The position numbers and the translations under genes were made by a program. Source: Protula sp. h YS-2021 (lineage: Eukaryota > Annelida > Polychaeta > Sabellida > Serpulidae). From it: DNA of 64,000 bases. How positions within the stretch are numbered: the first letter of the stretch is position 1; the number at the start of each line of letters is the position of its first letter. The stretch is from contig OX457024.1 of assembly GCA_949752745.1 (NCBI GenBank), positions 107,681,787-107,745,786 on the forward strand, written 5' to 3'. Below, piece by piece: positions 39,219 through 45,200 of the stretch. The notes under the pieces were generated by a model. The model did not search any database. It saw only the letters and a program-made list of their open reading frames with translations, and had not been told where the DNA came from.

Positions 39219-42200
39219 TGTTAAGTCCGAATACAAAATCTGACACACGGAAGCAGTCCTTGGGCCTGACAAAGCCCTGAAGGAATTTTAATCCCTGTCA
39301 CTTCAACCCTTCCAGTGCCTTATAACATAAACAAAGAGAAATCGATACCACGCATTGGTCAATTTCCTCAGCACAGAGCCACGACAGAAGGTGCGGATTT
39401 GACGCTCCGTCCCGGGCAGACCCAAAACTGAAAAGAAAGTCAATAAACTAAAGCCATGGCGGAGCACAAACTTTAGCCATGAGTAGTGAACAGAATAAAT
39501 ATTGCCAACACAAAGAGAAAAAATGTCCGAAAGGTCCCGTACAACTTCAAGATACTCTTTAATTACGGGAACTCGCATTTATGCAGAGCAATTACGTCTT
39601 CGCACTTGCTCTGTGTAAGGTTGGGAGATTAACACTCTGACAAGTTCGACAATACTTCTGTGCACCAATAATATATTTTAAAACGGGGCTTTGAAAATAT
39701 TTAAACATAGGCATCACAGAGGCAAAGTCCGATAGCAATAGCCCTCAGCCAAAATTTGGCTGGGGGCTAAAAACGGGGCTCAAAATTCTTCTTACAGTGA
39801 GATTGGCCCAGGAATGTATGTCAATTTTATTTTAGCACATCAAAAAATAATTATAACCCTCACCCAAAGAAAAAAACAAAAACAAAACAAAAAATATTAC
39901 AGTGTTGCCACGGAGTCGTCAAGAAAAAAAAAGATAAAAAAAAAGGATAAAAAAGGATAAATTTGAGAAAAAAAAGTATGAAAAAAGGATAATTCATATT
40001 TTGCTGAAGATCGAGAAAACATTTTTTTGTAATTTCAAGGTTCGGGCCTGGTTCTCAGGAAAGTGAGTCAAAAAGGGAAAATGTGACTCAGTTAGGTCCA
40101 GAAAAACTCGGTGGGTTCCGAAAAAGTGAGTCATTTCGTAAAAAATATCCAAAAAGTGGACAAAAACCCGCCAACGCGAATCCTGAATTTATAATGCTCG
40201 TTTTCACAGCGATTAAAAAAATATTTGCATACCTGATTGTACTTTACAAATTTATAAAGGAATCCGGTCAAATTGTGCCAAAAGAAAAGTTTTGAAAATT
40301 GGTACTAAATATTTTTAAATGCCCCCATTTAGCCAATTTTTTAGCGGATCGCCAAAAAAAAGCAATTTTTCAAGACAGGCCTACCTAGAGAATGAATGTT
40401 CAAAATTGGAAAGGAATCCGATCAAAATTGTGGGACAAGAACCATTTTGAAAAAAAAATTAAAACACAAGCACATCTTAAAAGTTTTAGAGTAAACAAAG
40501 GCATAAAATAGTTAAATACTGTAAAACTAATTGCAACTAAACTTTAAGTGAAGGAAATAAATGAAAAACCTATTTTCCTATCCTTTACAATGTAAGAGAT
40601 TGTAGAACCGTTGCAGGCGCGTAGTACAGCAATTATCTTAAATTATTATATTTTACTATTTTAAATAAATTGAAAGAAACCAAAAACAGGATTGTCCATG
40701 GACAATGCCCCAGCCCACGAATGCTGATGTCAAGATTATGACATATAAGTATAACCCGTAACCCACATTTCAAGACAGAGAAGTTGGCGTCATTCAAGAT
40801 TTTTATACAAAACGGTTTATCGTCAATATATCCGCCAATTCTTGGCGAAATAACAAAAAAAGTAACAGCCACGTGTTTCGGTCAATTTTTTTTTTCGAAT
40901 CGTCGAACAAGAAAAGTAATAGCCAGGTAGACGTATATACCACTATATCCATCAAAATTTTAGGACGTTTCCATTTAAATTTTACGAGGAGATACGTTGT
41001 CATGAACATTGTTTTTGGTTAATATTTCCACCAATTTTATCCGAATCATGAATAATCGTAATAGTCAGGTGGGTACCAAAAGCCTGGTATCTTTGATCAG
41101 ATTTCAAGAGATCAAGGCCAAATACCCAGGGTCAACTGCGTTTTCAATAATATTTTTGGCGAATCACCAAAAACAAGCATGTCCAAGGACATGACCCAGC
41201 CGAGTTACCAAAGAAGGAAAGAGAGAAAAACTCTGAAACGAATACTGTTAGGCCAAAAACTGAAGAACTTTGTTTCTGAACATAACTTTTTCATAATCTT
41301 AATACACAAAAACGTGTTTCTCCGGGAGGAAGCTGCCCGAAAAGAAATGTTGGAGAGGTTGGGTTTTGATGATTCACGTATTTATCGACATTTACACAAT
41401 GTTACAAAAAATTTATATATTTCACCATTTGGGCATTTTTTTGTCATTTGCGAAAAAAGCAAAGACCAGGTGGAGAAGCACCTAAGAAACTTTTTATTAA
41501 AATTTTATAAATGGAATAGTTTGACAATTCAGTTATTTACTACCATTTATTCCAGTTTTTGCCAAACTTCAAAGTTCCGCCATTTCGGCAGTTTTTGGCC
41601 AACCGCGAAAAAAATAATAGCCTGGTAGGCGAACCCCTGGGGAACATCCCTTCGTAACATCTAAACGATTGGAGTAAAACTGTAGGAGGAGTAGCATTTT
41701 TAAAATGGGTCAAAACGGACACAAAAAGTGCCGCCATTTTCTCAGTTTTTCGTCACTCGTCAAAAAAAAAATGTAATAGCCAGGTGGGAGACCACCCAGT
41801 GAAGATTCCTGCATAATATCAAAACGATTGGAGCAAAACTGTAGGAGGAGTAGCATTTTAAAGAAAAAGTTTAACATACGCCCATAGATGCAAGCCCCCT
41901 ATGGGGATACGACTAACCCAGTTCGACAAAGTCGGCTGGGTTAAAAAACCACATAGGTACCAATTTCCGCTCCCATAATTCTAAATTTTAAGAAGGTAAC
42001 ATTATGTTCCTAGCGCTGGTAACGATTTTAGTAAGAATTGGTTTTTCACCAATATTTCCGCCATTTTTTCCGAATAACGCAAAAACAATAACCAAGCAAG
42101 TACCAATGACCACTATCTTTAACATAATTTCAAGACAGTACCAAAGACTGTTAATACTAGTAGTTTAGTCTTTGACAGCACGGCCATTTCTGTAGTATGA

Positions 42201-45200
42201 CTTTCATTTTTCGTCAATATTTGCGCCAATTTTTCCTACTTACGAAAAAAGTAATAGCCAGGTAAGTACCAATGATGGCTATCTTTATCTAAAATTGGAA
42301 TACAGTAGTAGCCAGTTAGACAGTAGTTTATGTTACTTTTACTTAAAATTACAATGCAATGAGGCTATTTTCCCGGAGTTCGTTAAGATTTCACTGAGAT
42401 TTTTTTTTGGTTGTTCGCCAAAATTTTCGCCGATTTTTTTGCCAATCACCAAAAAAGTAATAGCCAGTAAGTCAGTAATATTGCCTGCTACCTTTCCTTG
42501 AAATTTCAAGAGTAAGACTATTTTCCTGGAGATCAGATTTTACTGGAATCCTCTTAGTTTTTCGCCAAAATATTCGCTAAATAGTCAGGCTTGCTGTCTT
42601 TACTTGAAATCTAAAGACAGTCAGACTATTTTTATGGAGTTCGTCAAGATTTTATGGATTTTTTTCTTTTTAATTTTTTGGTTTTTCGCCAATTTTTTTA
42701 GGAATTTTTTAGTCAATCACCAAAAAACGTAACAGTAGGTAGTAAGGCTTCCAACCGTCACTTACAATTTCAAGACATTAATACTATTTTCTAAGAGTTA
42801 GTTAAGGCTTAACAATTTTCAAAAAAAAAAAGTTTTTCTCCAATATTTTTGCTAATTTTTTTATGAATCCCTTAAACAACTAATAATAATGCACCCTACC
42901 TCCCACCAAAATTGTAGAATGTTTCCATGAAAACCCTAGGAGATACTTTTTACAGAAAATTGGTTTTTGGGCAATATTTCTGCCAAGTTTTGGCAAATTC
43001 CTAAAAAAGCAACAACCACTTAGGTAGTAATGTGTGGTACTGCTATTGAAAATTACAATGCGGAGACTATTTTCCTGAAGTTCTCCAAGATTTTACTGAA
43101 ATGTCTTTGGTTTTTCGCCAAAAAATCGCCGCATTTTGCCAACCACTAAAAATTCATAGCCAGTTAGGTAATATTGATTACTGCCGTTACTTAAAATTTC
43201 AAGACAGTAACGTTACTTTCCTTGAAATAGTCACGATTTTACGAAAAAACGTTTTTAAGCCAATATTTTCGCTAATATTTGGCGAGGGGGCAACTCCTGC
43301 TACCTTTATTTTAAATGCCACAAGACTATTTTCCAGCAGTTAGTTAAGATTTTACAAATTTATTTTTTTTTTGCCTTTCGCCACAAGCTAAGCCAATGTT
43401 TGGTCAATCGCCAAAAAAGTAATAGCCAGGTAGGTAGTACCTCCGGCTACCTTCACTTTAAATGTCAACACAGTACGGCTATTTTCCAGCAGTTAATAAA
43501 GTTTTTAACGTTTTTTTTTTTTTTTGTTTTACGCCAAAATCTGCATCAGTTTTTGACCACTCACCAAAAAAAGTAATAGCCAGGTAGGCAGTAACGCCTG
43601 GTACCTTCACTTAAAATTTCAAGACTGAATGCTATCCTATATGGTTAAGACGTTACGAAAAAAGTTTTTCAGCAATAGTTTCGACAATTTTTGGCGAATC
43701 GCCAAAAAAGTTACAGCCAGGTAGGTGGTAACTCTTGCTACCTTCACGTTAAATTCCAACGCGGCAAGACTATTTTTCAGCAGTTAGTTAAGATTTTACT
43801 GAAAAGTTTACCTCGTTGGCCAATCACCAAAAAAAGTAATAACTAGGTAGTAGTAAAGCCTGCTAACTTCACTTAAAATTTCAAAACAGTAAGATTAATT
43901 TCCCAGAAGTAGTTCAAACTTTACGGAAAGGATCTGGTTTTCAGCTAATATTTTCGCCAATTTTTGGCGAATTGCCAAGAAAGCAATAGCCAGGTGGAAA
44001 CTTATGCGCCTTACCTTCCACCAAAATTTCAAGACATTCAGGCCAAAATCCTGGGAGAATATACGATTTTTCAACTTAAAAGCGTTTATTCGCACATACT
44101 TTCAAAAACTGTTATATTCCTGCTTCTTGAAAAAGCTGGGGCTAAAAAAAAGAACAATAAAGAACGCTTGTGAAAAAAAGTCCGTTTTGAGGCAAAAAAA
44201 AGAACGATGCGAAAATAAAGACTAAATCTTTAAAAAAGTACGATCCGGCAAGCCTGAAATTGGCAACCGAAAAATTTTAAATGCCCCCCATTTAGCCAAT
44301 TTTTGGCGGGTCGCCAAAAAAAAATTTTTTAAAGAGAGGCCTACCTGGAGAACATTCGTTTAAAATTTGAGAGGAATTCGATCAAAACTGAGGGAGAAGA
44401 AAAATTTTAATTTAAGTAAAAGTTTACACACGTAAATACGTACATACAGACGACGGATACCCCTCTTTTGATGTGATAAGACCAGCCCGACATGGTCGGC
44501 TGTTCAAAGAAAAGGTGCGTACGTACTTTATCGATGGTCCCTAGGGACATGCAACTCAAACTTACAGAATGAAATTATTGAAAATCATTCAAGAAATAAA
44601 AACTACTCAACATCATTTAGAATACTGGATATTTTACAGTGTGATAAGATATTGAATACGTTTACAGAATATATGTTTCAATTCCATGACAAAAATACCC
44701 TTTCTCTACAGATGTATTGATTTTAACAATAGACGCTGCCAAAAAGTTGGAAATTACATACACATACAGTGTAAGAGCGGTTAATATTATGGCCTAATCA
44801 TGGGTTATGACTAGGGTGAGAAAAAATTATAGCAGAAAAAAACATATAACTAATTAGGAAAAAATGATATTTTGAACGAAAAAAGAAAATGAAAAAAAGT
44901 ATCAAAACAAAAAAAAAAAGGATGAAAAGCGAAAAAAAGTATAAAAAAAAGGATGAAAATTAAAAAAAAGTATAAAAAATAGTATTTAAGGATAAAAAAA
45001 GGATAAAATCGGGCTTTTTCAAAAAAAAGGATAATCCTTTTAAAAAAGGATGATGTGGCAACACTGTATTAATAAAACAGATCAGTTGTCACACCGTGCC
45101 CATTTAGATCGATTGTCAATTAACATCTGGCACTAGATCAATTGTCGTTAGACTGGTTCTCGGGAGACCGTCAATTATGGTTTCGCAACTCTGATGGGGA

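Larger units (their letters stand above)
39900..45066. mobile_element. 5.2-kb element, CAGTGTTGCCAC ends, TATTA duplication, satellite core
   Basis: Termini are CAGTGTTGCCAC at 39900 and its inverse GTGGCAACACTG at 45066, flanked by TATTA (39895-39899 and 45067-45071). Both ends continue into AAAAAGGATAAAA-type short repeats. The interior is a diverged satellite of about 120-190 bp units recognised by AAAGTAATAGCCAGGTAGG and TTTTTCGCCAATATTTTCGCC. Hairpins lie at 41920-41946 and 44485-44508. No transposase was seen, so it is non-autonomous. Sits in intron 1 of zfyve26. Confidence 0.8.

Noticed and set aside
41179..41628. Plus-strand ORF of 149 residues
   Set aside because: Lies inside the diverged satellite array. 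Composition follows the repeat and no domain is seen.
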